Assembly: GCF_032854445.1 (NCBI RefSeq)
Contig: NC_088300.1
Span: forward strand, 40,452,458-40,516,457
From: Liolophura sinensis
Lineage: Eukaryota; Mollusca; Polyplacophora; Chitonida; Chitonidae
DNA length: 64,000 bases
Reading direction: 5' to 3'
A program made the translations under genes and the position numbers. Under the pieces are notes generated by a model that was not told where the DNA came from, did no database searches, and was given only the letters and a program-made list of their open reading frames with translations. Numbering within the stretch: the stretch's first letter is position 1; each line of letters starts with the position of its first letter. Below, one piece after another: positions 34,504 through 45,805 of the stretch.

Positions 34504-37200
34504 CAACTTGGTGTGTCGAAGAAGGGGAGGGGACTGGGGAAATTGTGTTGTGAAGTGTTATTACTGTTTACGGGTAATTCAATTCGGAATTCTCTGGAAT
34601 CACTTTTTAGGGGTGAGATTTCAATCCGGCCAAACTGTAAAACTGTTTTGCATGGATCCAGATACTTACTTTTGGTGGATTTTGAGTCATCGTATCACCC
34701 TTGGCATTGCCAACATTTACTCTCTCCTCGAGCCATCAGCCCTGGCCCATCCGAAAGTCTATTTTCAAGACATTCCCAAGCCGTGGTAGGTGAATTCTCT
34801 TTTATTTGCGTTTTACATCATATCATTGAAGCTTTTTTTTTTTCCAGTTCTGTGATCGTGAGTATGGTTAACATCAGAAGAAACAAAGTTCAGCCCGGAG
34901 GTAACATCGAACCTTGTTATCTACCTGACAAACATGCTGACGTTGATCTTAGCTAAATAAGCAAGGCCTGACTTCATACACTTGACTTCGTCTCTGCAGG
35001 GTTCACTGTGCTAGTCAAACTGTTTATATTCAAGCCATAAAGGAATACGTGCCTTTCGGTGTTCAGTGCTTTGTTGATGGCCTCCAATATCACGACGATG
35101 AATGCACGACTACCCAGTGCTTTGTTGATGACCTCCAACATGACGACGATGAATGCACGACTACCTTAATGTGTATGTTTTCGTCACTCTCTACAACTCA
35201 GCCTGTGTGTCTTGCCACTGAATCCCTAGAAACTGACGGCACTTATTCATGACACATTTCAATCTGATTCACAGAAGTACCATACAGTTTGATTTCAAAA
35301 ATGTTCTGTCATTTCTTTTCGGACAAGCTGAAATATAGCTGATGTTATGATCAGTAGGCATGTCGTTCCTAGAGGAGACCACTCAGAAATGTGGCCTCTT
35401 TTTGTTAACATACACGGCTAAGCTGATAGGAATAGTTTTACATAGTGAGAAAAAAAGAGTACATTATCGTACAATTACATTGAGAAAGGGGGCACCTGTT
35501 TATCAGTTTAGCTTTCTAATGAATGTCTATTAAAGACACTGTAATATATTCACAATGGATCATATACCAACATTACATGGAAAAGTATAGTATCCTTTGC
35601 ATTGCTGATAGCAAAACGAATATTTTAACTTGGCTACACCGAATACCGCGGACGCCCTTGCGTCATTTCACAGACGATCTGTCACTGTGAGCAGGTTGGC
35701 AATCAAGCTAAGCGACAGGGGGATGATATCCAATCTAGTTCCAAGGGGCCCTTTGATTCACATGATGTAAGAGAAAATATTAAATGATGTTAAAGGGGAC
35801 ATCTGATGAGGAGTTGTCTACCCTGGACCATACTCTCCAGTCATGTGTGGCACGCCGATATTCCGTTTCTAGATGCATACTAAGGTTCACAGTGTCCCAA
35901 ATATCATTTTGTTCTTTGCCGTAGGCTTACACTGGAAGTCGATCAGCCTGGTTAGGAAAAGCTAATTGTGCATCTCATGGGAGGTAATTTGCGCAAAGGT
36001 CCTCGGTTATAACAGAACCACGGTTTTCTTTGTTACTGAAATTATGGGCCTATGTGTAACCAGTGATTGGGCGTGCCATACTAGTTCATGCCATACTAGT
36101 TCATGCATTACATTGTTAGGAGATTTGTACACCACGGTACTGCCATGACTTCACATATGTAATATACAAGACACGTTCTAATAGTTACTGGGCCATTTCG
36201 TGCTTTGGCATAGAGCTCTGCTTTTACTCTACATAACGACGCAGATTTTAATGAGTTTAGGCCTGTTCCGCATGCGCCTATCTTAATCCCAGCTTCCGGC
36301 AAGAGGGTTATGTTTTCCTCTTTCTTTGTATGTTTGTTTGTCAGAATGTTTTTGGTGGAATTATTTGTCTTTCTTTGTATGTTTGTTTGTCAGATTTTTC
36401 AGCGGAAAGAATCATGGACGGTTTTGAAAACAGGAATTGTGCACAACCTGACAATGGCACATGCACCACTAAATTTTGGCTGTGCATCAAATGATGTACA
36501 TCTGGATCTGAATCCAGGAATTGCGGAATCCGGATTCTTCATCATTGTGAGATAGGAGGCAAATACAGAGTATTGTCCCTTTGTCTGTAGGAGATGATTT
36601 GTAAATTTGCCGTGGCGGCGGTTTGTGCGTTCAGAGTGCATTCTAGATATTTCTTTATTTGATTGCTGTTACACTTGACAGAAAATTTATGTTGGATCTC
36701 ATAGCCCATCAAGATAAGCTTAAAGTGAGGCGAGGTGTTTGATTATATCCTGTTATCATTCTACCGATACTATATGATTATTCATGCATACGTGTAAACG
36801 TTGCAGCGCAGATTACTATACATAATACTGGGTATGTATTTATGGTGAGCTGTGATAAATAAAAAAAATTTAAAAAAATAAAAAAAAAAAAATGGCGGCG
36901 CTGGCATTATCGCATGTCAGATCATAATTGTATATCTCCCCAGTGGTATAAACGAATAAGTATACAGGCTGTACCCTCAGTATTTTTTAGCGAGACAGTC
37001 TAGTTTGTAGTCTGCGGAGTATATTCTCTCTAGACTTACCTGATTGTCAGTATAGATATTTCCCTTAAGGATTCAGCCACCTTTCTTACGTCAGATATCA
37101 ATCGCAACAGGGAGTTCATTTCCGAAAACATCAGTTTCCAGACAAACAGAACAGAAAACAAGGCATTTGCTTACATGCGGTTTTATAATGACATATTTTT
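34504..37200. other. Intergenic region before the CDC25 array
   Basis: No gene recognised. Overlapping frames at 34508-34956 have no family resemblance I can name. At 35065-35166 a 51-bp segment (CAGTGCTTTGTTGATG...GAATGCACGACTACC) is repeated in tandem. At about 34880-34955 there is a piece of the related SINE family (TACCTGACAAACATGCTGA). At 36325-36400 a TCTTTGTATGTTTGTTTGTC segment occurs twice. Confidence 0.4.
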
Positions 37201-37202
37201 GG

Positions 37203-37342
37203 ATTTATTTGATTGGTGTTTAACGCCATGCGCCGTAGCAAAGGAATTCACTTATAAGACAGCGTTCTAGTTGAAATTGGAGTGCCAGGCACAAACCACC
37301 CTTCGCCAGGTACCTGACAAATCTGCTGACTTAAAGCTGCAG
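37203..37342 (-). repeat. Related-family SINE fragment abutting CDC25 relic
   Basis: The tail side (GGATTTATTTGATTGGTGTT, then TAACGCCATGCGCCGTAGC) and TACCTGACAAATCTGCTGAC match the second SINE family seen at 18886. The element ends exactly where the degraded CDC25 exon 1 begins, so its insertion or a linked deletion removed the rest of that gene copy. Confidence 0.65.
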
Positions 37343-37595
37343 CCGAAACTGTACAAAAGGTCTGCTAAGAAGGGAAAGCGGACAGTCATCGTTGCTAAAA
37401 CTGTCATCGAGGCCTGTTCCACTATCTCTGGAATCTTCGTCTTCTGCCAGAAAGGACGATTTTCCCTTGGTTTAAAAAATAATCGATCAATGGGGAAAAG
37501 CTATTGTCTTCCTCTGCATCATCACATTGCTTAAGTGGACTGCGGAAATTGAAAGAGTCGTCATCAAAGGGTTTCTTGGCCAGTAAAGATGCCAT
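37343..37595 (-). pseudogene. CDC25: CDC25 relic 0: degraded exon 1
   Basis: From the ATG at 37593-37595 the frame reads MASLLAKKPFDDDSFNFR, then SPLKQCDDAEEDNS and IDYFLNQGK. This parallels the exon 1 of the intact copies (MAYSLPKKLFEDE, SPVKQSDDAAEG, MDYFLSKG). One extra base after the GGGAA then breaks the frame. The remainder in the shifted frame keeps EDEDSRDSGTGLDDSF, the DSG motif. The splice donor is gone and the following exons are missing, replaced by a SINE. It is the most diverged copy of the cluster and may be the oldest. Confidence 0.8.
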
Positions 37596-37639
37596 GATAG
37601 ATATGTTTGTTGAACTGTTGGCTTCAGTAAATACTGGGA

Positions 37640-38503
37640 CTTAAGTTGAGTTTTTTTTTTTTTATTTACTGGTTTAAGGGCCACTTTCCTGGCGGATATC
37701 GTGGCCCATCAAATCAGTGTTTTATTTATTTATTTTTTTTAACACATGAATATTTTGGTTACATAACAGCAGTGCGTTGGTATACTATTTACATATGTAC
37801 ATGAGTCAATTAGTGGGATTAAGCTCTTTGTGGTAGCATGTTATAGCTTATTGTATAGGTTCAAATGCTGCCATGGTCATTTAACAGAAAGGGGATAAAT
37901 AGTAAGCTATTTACAGAGATTAACGTTATCTTTACATTAGAAATACATAGATCTGCATTATAGAATTACAATGAGTTGCCTATACAGAAATTTACACAGA
38001 GAGAAAACAACAGTAGTGCTTTTATTTATTGGTTAACAGTTTGTTCTCTTGCTTCCTCCTTTGTGGCGTGGAGTTAAGGAGCTCCCGCCACTTATACCGG
38101 ACGCCGTCCAGGAAAAACCAGCGTACTGGAAACCTGTGCCTGTAACAGGTGCGACAAGTATAAATGAGGAGCAAGGATGTCAGGCCTCATCCACTTAGTT
38201 GAAGCAAGAGATAGTCCTATTGTCATGATGTCTTTCATGTTTCTGGTCTTCGTTTCCTGGTTGTTAAGTTTCTTTGGTCCCATGGGTCTTCTTATTGTTT
38301 TCCCTGTCTTCTTCTTTAATTGATTTCCTTCTCTATTTCCAATTTTTATTTGTGGCCTCCCATGGCGGCGCAGACAGCACGTTTCATAGACCGGTAGAAC
38401 AGTTCCTGGCCTAGAGTGTTTAGGTGCACTCCGTCGTTGGTTAGAATTTGCTTTTGTGGTCGGATCAGTCCCCGGTGTCTCCAGAAGGTGGCCTTAAGTT
38501 GAG
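37640..38503 (-). mobile_element. Retroposed insertion carrying an SGNH-hydrolase C-terminus
   Basis: The block 37651-38492 interrupts sequence that is continuous in the other CDC25 units. It is flanked by identical 11-bp repeats CTTAAGTTGAG (37640-37650 and 38493-38503). On the minus strand it ends in a 13-A tail, so it is a 5'-truncated, poly(A)-tailed retroposon of 842 bp. Its first 48 codons read FWRHRGLIRPQKQILTNDGV, HLNTLGQELFYRS and end in a stop. DGVHLNxxG is the conserved Asp-His block of SGNH/GDSL hydrolases. Such domains occur in ORFs of some LINE and tyrosine-recombinase retroelements. Whether this is such an element or a retroposed host mRNA is not decidable here. Confidence 0.75.
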
Positions 38504-40302
38504 TGGACTAAATTCTGGTATATATCTTGTTGGTGAAAAGTTCCCCGTCGTTAAACCTAGCTGGAGTTGTATTTCAATGGCCAACAGAAATCTCCAGATT
38601 GTTTGAAAGAGACGGTCTGCAGAAATATGAGTTAATCTATGAGCTCTAATCACTTTCGGATAATCCAGTTTAGCAATATAGGATTAGCCCTGATGTTCTT
38701 TACTCAGCTCTCAGTTTCACTCCATGCCGCTGGTGTTGTTATCTATAGGTCGTGTGGAAGATACCACGTAAACAAAAGGTCGCCGGAGGTGAGAAGGAAT
38801 CATAGTCAGCTTCTTTAAAGACGGCAGAATGAACTATGCTCTATTTGGGCATGGAAATGTACAAGGCACTCAATGTCAGTACAAGACGCCGCTGTCAGAA
38901 AGATAACATTGTTCACGTTGTACGAATTAAATATTTTTACCCCGGAAAGTCTATTTTCTCCTAATTGTACATCTACACGCGTCATTTGTTTAAGTAGAAC
39001 GCGTTGAAATTTGCATTTCACACAACATAGTTTGTCACTGCCATTTCTTTCCAGTGCGAAGTCTGTCATATACATATACATACACCAAAACAGTGGGAGA
39101 CTATTCAGTTTGGCAGCAAGAAGCGAGTTTAAGAGAGGTTGGTTGCACGCACCATTTTTCGATGAAAGAAACCCTGTCAGACAATTTTCACCACTTTCAT
39201 GGTACACTTCTTCCATAATACATATGTGTACGTTGTGTTTACCTTAGCGACCAATTACACTTCTCATTGGTTTCGTGTATGGTGACAGTGCAGCACATAG
39301 TACGTTTGTATTATATCTCGCCTTCCCATTGGTGCTTTTTTTACAAGAAGTAAATTGTTCACACAGGATACAGCATTTTGGAAATATGTCGTTTACAAAG
39401 GAGATCAGTTCATATCTGTAATTTGCTTACTACATGCATGGATGTGTTTGAATTTCAATCTTGTTTCAAATATTTCGTCATGAGTGTCTACGTTCGGCTT
39501 AAACTCGTCTTCCATATTAAGGGTGACCAACGTTTGACAGAAGGAACTTCTGCACCCATGGTTTTTTGATAGGCTCTCGGAAACGTCAGCATATACAAAT
39601 TCTTGGTGTACTTGAAATCCAGTTTTGGGCGGGATTTTCTCTCTATCATTCTAAATTCAGGTGTGGACACAGATCAAGCGCTAGCTTTTGTTCAAAACGG
39701 AAGCGAACCTGCTACAAGTTGTGCGAGGCGAAAATGTGTGGAAACTGTACCACCTACTGTGCATAATCATTGGTACTCGACTGCGTGAGAATCTTATGTT
39801 GTTTTATCAAGCAAAAATTTTCATTACAAGTGTCAAGCGTTACTCGTACCTTTCACGCACTATGTACAACTGCCACTTAAAGTAAGTTCGGGGTTGGGCT
39901 CTGGGCATGGCAGTCCTGTTTGTCCACTAAGGGTGTAAGTCAACGGCACTAGATATCAATTTCAAATGTTTCCTTTGTGTAATGTTACCTTTCATACGCA
40001 ACTTTTCAGTGTTTATGTTTATGATATTCTTAACAGCCATGATATTTTGTACATTGCGCACGGCATACATGACAGAAACTAGGAAGAAAACTGAGATAAT
40101 ATTCTACCTGGATCATTTATTGGCGCACATATATTTGAGACATACACAAACGACAGCACTGGTATAATATGTAAATAAAGAAAACAAAGATGACAGGATT
40201 TCAAGAAAGATTATATGTACACGAATTAGTACAAATTCCAAATTTCATGGCCTTGCTGGTTACCAAACGTCTAAATGATAAATTCCTTATAATTATGCTT
40301 AC
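38504..40302 (-). pseudogene. CDC25 relic 0 upstream region and relic 1 downstream region
   Basis: From 38504 to about 38930 the sequence follows the upstream region of the other units (AATCACTTTCGGATAATCCAG, TGCCGCTGGTGTTGTTATCT, GTCAGAAAGATAACATTGTT). From about 39240 to 40160 it follows their downstream region (TTATATCTCG, CACAGGATACAG, AAACGTTTG-like, CAGGTGTGGACACAGA). About 300 bp that would carry the last exon is deleted near 40220. The duplicated exon-4-like segment of other units is not recognisable here. Confidence 0.65.
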
Positions 40303-41095
40303 CTTTTCTTTCTCAAAGAAGTTTTTGTATCCGCCGTGAAGTATGTAGATCTCGGGATAACACAGCTGCGGATATCGATCCTTGTTCATCTGCCTGTCTT
40401 GGCGCCTTAAAAATCGAGACATTTTTGGACCTCTTTTAGATGAAAACTCACAGTGAAATATTAGAATGCTTCTTTTCGTTCCTCTACTCCTGGTAATGAC
40501 TGGAACAATCAACTACTGATCAAAAACTCTTTTGCAATGAAAACGACAAAGTGTTTCGTGTACTTGGAAATAAGGTTTTCCACAATACTGTCCTTGGTGT
40601 AATAGTTGACAGCTCCTTTGATGTGGCCGCCTTGAAACTCATAGGGATATCTGCAATCCACAATGAGGAATTCTTCTACTACGTCATCAAACTCTTGGTT
40701 TTGAAGCCGCGCCAAAGTTTCCGGCGTGATGGACATGAGATCTTGAAGCTTGCCTGGAACAGTTGGCAAACAGTAGACACCGATTAGGTCTGGATTTTTC
40801 GACACTGCCGAGGAGAAATAAACATTTAAATACTCTACAGTGTTAATATTTTTAGTATGTGGGTAAAATGCATCTTGCAATAATATTGTAAACAGTTTTG
40901 AGAAGATTCATCATTATTATAATTACCTCTGTCTAGGGCAGTTTTAATTTGATCTTCTGACTGGAAATTGGACGGTCTGAGTAAACACTTGCTTGTCTCC
41001 ATTATGTCGTCAGATCTCTTTCTCTTCTGAACAGGTGACTAATCCTTGTCGCTTTACGAACGCCTTCGCTTTTGGCTATATGGGCAATGTTTTTT
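40303..41095 (-). pseudogene. CDC25: CDC25 relic 1: exons 3 and 2 only, disrupted
   Basis: Exon 3 (40303-40804) still encodes LIVDCRYPYEFQGGHIKGAV and [20 protein letters not shown] with the catalytic Cys. It is split by an insertion of about 59 bp after KDSIVENLISK that brings a stop. The inserted bases match the start of the fused relic at 41459. Exon 2 (40927-41095) has two in-frame stops between the two basic NLS clusters. Exon 1 is absent: exon 2 runs straight into sequence that in intact units lies upstream of the gene. Exon 4 is also deleted. Clearly non-functional. Confidence 0.88.
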
Positions 41096-41458
41096 CCTAC
41101 ACCTTACAACGATATTAACTCGTATTTAATTCCAATGCCAAGTTTCCCATTCATACCCCATAAAACAGTCGCCATCCACTCGCTTTATCACGAAGAAGCT
41201 CCACTTTTCACTTAGTAAAACCTTCTCGGGCACCACTTGATACACATTTTTATGAATGTTGTTTTGTGTTCCGACCACTTATCACTTTTGATTGGTAGCG
41301 TGTAGGTAATCTATGCAAACTTAAACACAATGACGGCACCAGAGACGCTGAGTGCACATAGAGAAATTACAGGCTATACTTGCATGCAACTTGCGCAAGG
41401 GACTCTGCCTTTTACCTATAGTTCATTTATTACCTGTTTTATACTTTCGAAATTCCGA

Positions 41459-41848
41459 ACAATCAACTACTGATCAAAAACTCTTTTGCAATGAAAACGA
41501 CAAAGTGTTTCGTGTACTTGGAAATAAGGTTTTCCACAATACTGTCCTTGGTGTAATAGTTGACAGCTCCTTTGATGTGGCCGCCTTGAAACTCATAGGG
41601 ATATCTGCAAATCACAATGAGGAATTCTTCTACTACGTCATCAAACTCTTGGTTTTGAAGCTTCCACTATTCCACTATCTCTAGAATCTTCGTCTTCTAG
41701 TAGAAAAGTTTCCTTTGCTCAAAAAGTAATCGATCATCGGGGAAAAGATATTGCCTTCCGCTGCATCATCAGACAGCTTAACTGGACTGCGTAATTCCAA
41801 GGAGCAGTCGTCCTCAAACAACTTCTTAGGTAATGAATATGCCATCAT
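41459..41848 (-). pseudogene. CDC25: CDC25 relic 2: exon 3 fragment fused to exon 1
   Basis: The left half (to about 41665) is antisense to the middle of exon 3. It is nearly identical to 40500-40705, including the 59-bp junction segment. It then jumps, after AAACTCTTGGTTTTGAAG, into exon 1 sequence (ATTCCACTATCTCTAGAATC) and continues to the ATG at 41846-41848. Exon 2 and the catalytic loop are deleted. The shared junction with relic 1 points to local gene conversion or duplication after the fusion. Confidence 0.85.
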
Positions 41849-44060
41849 AGATAATTTGTTTCGTTGACAGTTGGTTTCAGTAAATACTCGGACTGAAGTT
41901 CAGTTTATTAAATTCTGATTTATATATCTTGTTGATAATAAAAACTCCCCGCAGTTCAAGCTAGCCGGAGTTCTATTTCAATGGCCAATGAAAATTCATG
42001 CCATCTTCACATGGCTTGAAAGAAACAGTCAGTAGAAAAACAAGTTAATCACTTTCCGATAATCCGGTTCAGCAGTACAGGATTAGCGCTGATGTTCATT
42101 ACTCACTTCCCAGATTCACTTTATGCCGCAGGTGTTGTTATCTTAAAAACACGAGGAAGATGCTACACAAAGAAAGGGCCACCCGAGGTGAGAAGGAATC
42201 ATAGTTAGCTTCTTCACAGACGGCAAAATGAACAAGGCTCGATATTATGACCATGGACATGCAAGGGAGTGTATAAAAGACATTCATTGCCATTACAAGA
42301 GGCAACTGTTAGAAAGATAACATTGTTCACGGTTCAAAAATCATTGTTCATTTAGTTCCAATGCCAAGTTCCCCATATATACCCCATAAAACACTAATTT
42401 TCGACTCGCTTTATCAAGAAGAAGCACGCTTGGAACAACTACAATGCAAGCACCAATTTTTGCTAAGTAAAACCTTCTCAGACATATTTTTACACCACTT
42501 GATACACTTTTCTCATGAATATTGTTTCCTGTAGTGATCACTCAACAAGTTTGATTGTTAGCGTGTAGGTAATCTATGCAAACTTAAAATCACTGACGGC
42601 ACCAGAGACGCTGAGTGCACGTAGAGAAAGTACAGGCTTTACTTGCAGGTAACTTGCGTAAGGCACTCGTCTGCCTTTCAGCTACAGTGCATTTATTACC
42701 TGCCATACTTCTAAACTCCGAACAATTAACTCCTTAACAAAAACTCTTTTGAAATAAAAACAAGAAAGTGTTTTGTGTACTTGTGTCAGCATCTGCCTCA
42801 TGTCACGGCTTGTAGGAAACTTATTTTTCGACTGCATGTGTTTTGTATTAATACATTATTGCATGTGCTCAGTAAAACTGTTGCTTGCCTTGTGTTTCAT
42901 AATCCACAAAATACCGTTATATTATATCTCGTTACGGGCCACATGGTGCTTTCGCGACAGGTAAACTATGCACACGGGATACAGTATAATTAGAACTTGA
43001 CTTCTACCACACGAATTGCTTCATATCTCTAATTTTTTGCTACATCTTTGACGGCATAGATGAACGGCTCTTCTTTTCCCCAGCCCAGGCCTTAGACTGG
43101 CGACGGAATGTTCGCATGTGCTCCCTGAAATCTTCATCTTGCATCGGCAAATAGATCTGTGGCGTGCAATATATGATTGCGCTTGATTTCGTCATCCATA
43201 TTATATAAGGGAAAACAAACGTTTGGTAAAGGTAATGTCGGCTCATGTTTTTGGTAGTCCTTCAGAAACGTAAGTGTTACACAAATTCACCTTCACATAA
43301 AGTTTGGAAAGAGTTTCTCAATGACAGTCTAAAGTCAGGTGTAGACACAGAACAGCCGCTAAAATTTGTTCGAGAAGCAAGTGGGCATGGTGCAGAAAAT
43401 GTGTCTCATAGTGTGCATAATCATCGACACGGTTACTACAGTGTGTGCGAATCTCTTATTCTGTCATCAGGCTAGGACTTACAGTCTAGGTGTCAAACAT
43501 TAATTGTAAATTTTACACACTATATGCATCTCTCACTTTAAGTAAGCTTGAGAGGTCGCCCAACGATTTTCACTTTGGGTGTCAAACAATAATCGTACAT
43601 TTCACACACTATATGTAAATGTGACTTTAAGTGAGCTTGGGGGTCGCCTCCGGGCATGGAAGAACAGTATGTCTTTTAAGGTTTTTAGTCAAACACTACT
43701 GAATATGAATTTAGAATCCCGTCTGTCTATAATATTACAATTTTTATTCAAAGGTTAAATGTTTATATTTACGATTTTCTATTCATACATGTTATCCTGC
43801 ACATTTTGCAAACATACCTCGTAGAAAATAAGAAAAAAAACTTAGATAACATTCAAAATCCATTTTTTATTTCCGCATATATAGGTCATACACAATCGAA
43901 AGCACTGGGATAATATCAACAAACAAACAAACATAGGTGTCAAGATTTAAAGAAGAACAGACTATATGTCCACAAACAAGTATAGACTTGATGCGTACAA
44001 AATAACAAATGTATGTTTGGTCAACATCCACCATGAAAAATAAGAATTGATTGACTTTCA
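41849..44060 (-). other. Relic 2 upstream and C1 downstream region
   Basis: From 41849 to about 42600 this is the unit's upstream (promoter-side) sequence with CGAGGAAGATGCTACAC at about 42152, lacking the CACGTG box. From 42700 to 44060 it is the downstream part of unit C1. That part holds a poly(A) signal AATAAA (plus-strand 43866-43871, about 195 nt past the C1 stop) and the exon-4-like duplicate at 43061-43168. Short frames here are conserved between units only because the DNA is. Confidence 0.7.
43061..43168 (-). pseudogene. Exon-4-like duplicate (4b), C1 unit
   Basis: Minus-strand reading TPQIYLPMQDEDFREHMRTF then RRQSKAWAGEKKSRSS closely follows the true last exon (MHHEDFREHMRTFRRQSKTW), 1 kb further downstream. 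In this unit no AG acceptor directly precedes it, and the expected phase-0 junction is missing, so it looks like a non-functional exon duplicate. It is present in every unit from C1 to C6. Confidence 0.7.
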
Positions 44061-44064
44061 AGCC

Positions 44065-45497
44065 TTAAAAGACTAATCTTATTGCTGAACCACTCTTCTT
44101 TTGCCCAGCCCAGGTTTTAGACTGGCGACGGAATGTTCGCATGTGCTCCCTGAAATCTTCATGGTGCATCGGCAGAGCGGTCTGTGGCGTGCAGAGTTCC
44201 TACAAAGATAAGAATAAACAACATTACTGAAATGTGCCTGAGCATAATATCAAGTACATGGACTTAAACTTTCTGGTTGTTACTTTTGCATATAGTCTTG
44301 CTGGATACCAAAAGCCTAAATAAACAAAATGCTTATGTGCCAACCTTTTCTTTCTCAAAGAAGTTTTTGTATCCGCCGTGAAGTAAGTAAATCTCAGGAT
44401 AACACAGCTGCGGATATCGATCCTTGTTCATCTGCCTGTCTTGGCTCCTTAAAAATCGACACATTTTTGGACCTCTTTGAGATGAAAATTCACAGTGAAA
44501 TATTTGAATGCTTCTTTTCGTTCCACTACTCCTGGTAATGACTGGTTTGGAAATAAGGTTTTCCACAATACTGTCCTTGGTGTAATAGTTGACAGCTCCT
44601 TTGATGTGGCCGCCTTGAAACTCATAGGGATATCTGCAATCCACAATGAGGAATTCTTCTACTACATCATCAAACTCGTGGTTTTGAAGCCGCGCCAAAG
44701 TTTCCGGCGTGATGGACTTGAGATCTTGATGCTTGCCTGGAACAGTTGGCAGACAGTAGGCCACGCTGCCGTCACTGATCAGGTCTGGATTTTCCGACAC
44801 TGCCAAGGATAAATAAACATTTAAATACTCTGCAGTGTTAATATTTTTAGTATGTGGGTAAAATGCAACTTGCAATAATATTGTAAGCAGTTTTGAAAAG
44901 ATTCACCATTATTATGATTACCTCTGTCTAGGGCAGTTTTAATTTGATCTTCTGACTGGAAATTGGACGGTCTGAGTAAACACTTGCTTGTCTCCATCAT
45001 GTCGTCAGATCTCTTTCTCTTCTGAACAGGTGACTCATCTTCGTCGCTTTCCGAACGCCTTCGCTTTTGGCTATATGGGCAATGATTTTTCCTAGGCTCG
45101 GGCACCTATAGGGTAAAACATCTTTCATTAATTGTTATATTGTTCTGGCAATTCATGCCATGAATTCTATTCTCCAAAATAATACCACACAGAATGCTGG
45201 TAGTGATTACGTAAAACGACATAAACGTGATTTTACCTTACTAAGCTGTATAAAAGGCCTGCTAAAAATCGAAAGTGGACACTCATCATTGGTGAAACTG
45301 TCGTCAAGGCCTATTCCACTATCTCTGGAATCTTCGTCTGCTAGTAGAAAGGACGAGTTCCCTTTACTTAGAAAGTAATCCATCATCGGGGAAAAGATAT
45401 TGCCTTCCGCTGCATCATCAGACTGCTTAACTGGACTGTGTAATTCCAAGGAGCATTCGTCCTCAAACAACTTCTTAGGTAATGAATATGCCATCAT
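44065..45497 (-). CDS. CDC25: CDC25 copy C1, M-phase inducer phosphatase (344 aa)
   Basis: Exons are 45237-45497, 44922-45105, 44345-44799 and 44065-44199; junction phases are 0, 1 and 0. CDC25 removes inhibitory phosphates from cyclin-dependent kinases to drive mitotic entry. Residues 59-67 hold DSGIGLDDS, like the beta-TrCP phosphodegron region of CDC25A. Ser-Pro sites are at 21, 36 and 112. KRRR (101-104) and KRKR (116-119) form a bipartite NLS. The catalytic domain has LIVDCRYPYEFQGGHIKGAV (Cys203, backdoor Cys) and the loop HCEFSSQRGPKMCR with Cys251 and Arg257. It ends with LHGGYKNFF and MHHEDFREHMRTFRRQSKTW. At 344 aa it is short against vertebrate CDC25 (about 470-580), mainly in the N-terminal part. 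The first ATG of MMAYSL is chosen because frames further upstream are broken by a stop in C4-C6. The exon 3 donor is weak (GAAAAG|GTTGGC). Confidence 0.92.
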
Positions 45498-45799
45498 AGA
45501 TAATTTGTTTCTTTGACAGTTAGTTTCAGTAAATACTCGGACTAAAGTTGAGTTTATTAAATTCTGATTTATATATCTTGTTGATAAAAAAAACTCCCCG
45601 CAGTTCAAGCTAGCCGGAGTTCTGTTTCAATGGCCAATGAAAATTCATGCCATCTCCACATTGCTTGAAAGAAACAGTTTGTAGAAAAAACAAGTTAATC
45701 ACTTTCCGATAATCCAGTTCAGCAATACAGGATTAGCGCTGATGTTCTTTACTCACCACCCAGATTCACTCTTTACCGCAGGTGTTGTTATCTATATAA

Positions 45800-45805
45800 C
45801 ACGTG
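45800..45805. promoter_or_regulatory. CACGTG E-box upstream of C1
   Basis: Palindromic CACGTG 303 bp upstream of the C1 start codon, next to TCTATATAA. It is shared with C2, C3 and C6 but changed to CACGAG in C4, C5 and relic 2. Myc-family and USF factors bind CACGTG, and CDC25A is a known Myc target in mammals. Function here is inference. Confidence 0.35.

Noticed and set aside
34508-34956. Overlapping plus-strand frames of 93 and 147 codons
   Set aside because: No recognisable motif, no splice structure, and compositionally not distinct from the flanks. Left as unrecognised.
44449-44812. Antisense frames in the CDC25 exons, repeated in every unit
   Set aside because: They are shadows of exon 3 on the opposite strand; conservation follows from the coding strand.
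45207-45608. Longer CDC25 N-terminus starting at 45608 (MNCGEFFLS...)
   Set aside because: The extension is closed by a stop codon in C4, C5 and C6, so the conserved start is the MMAYSL codon pair.
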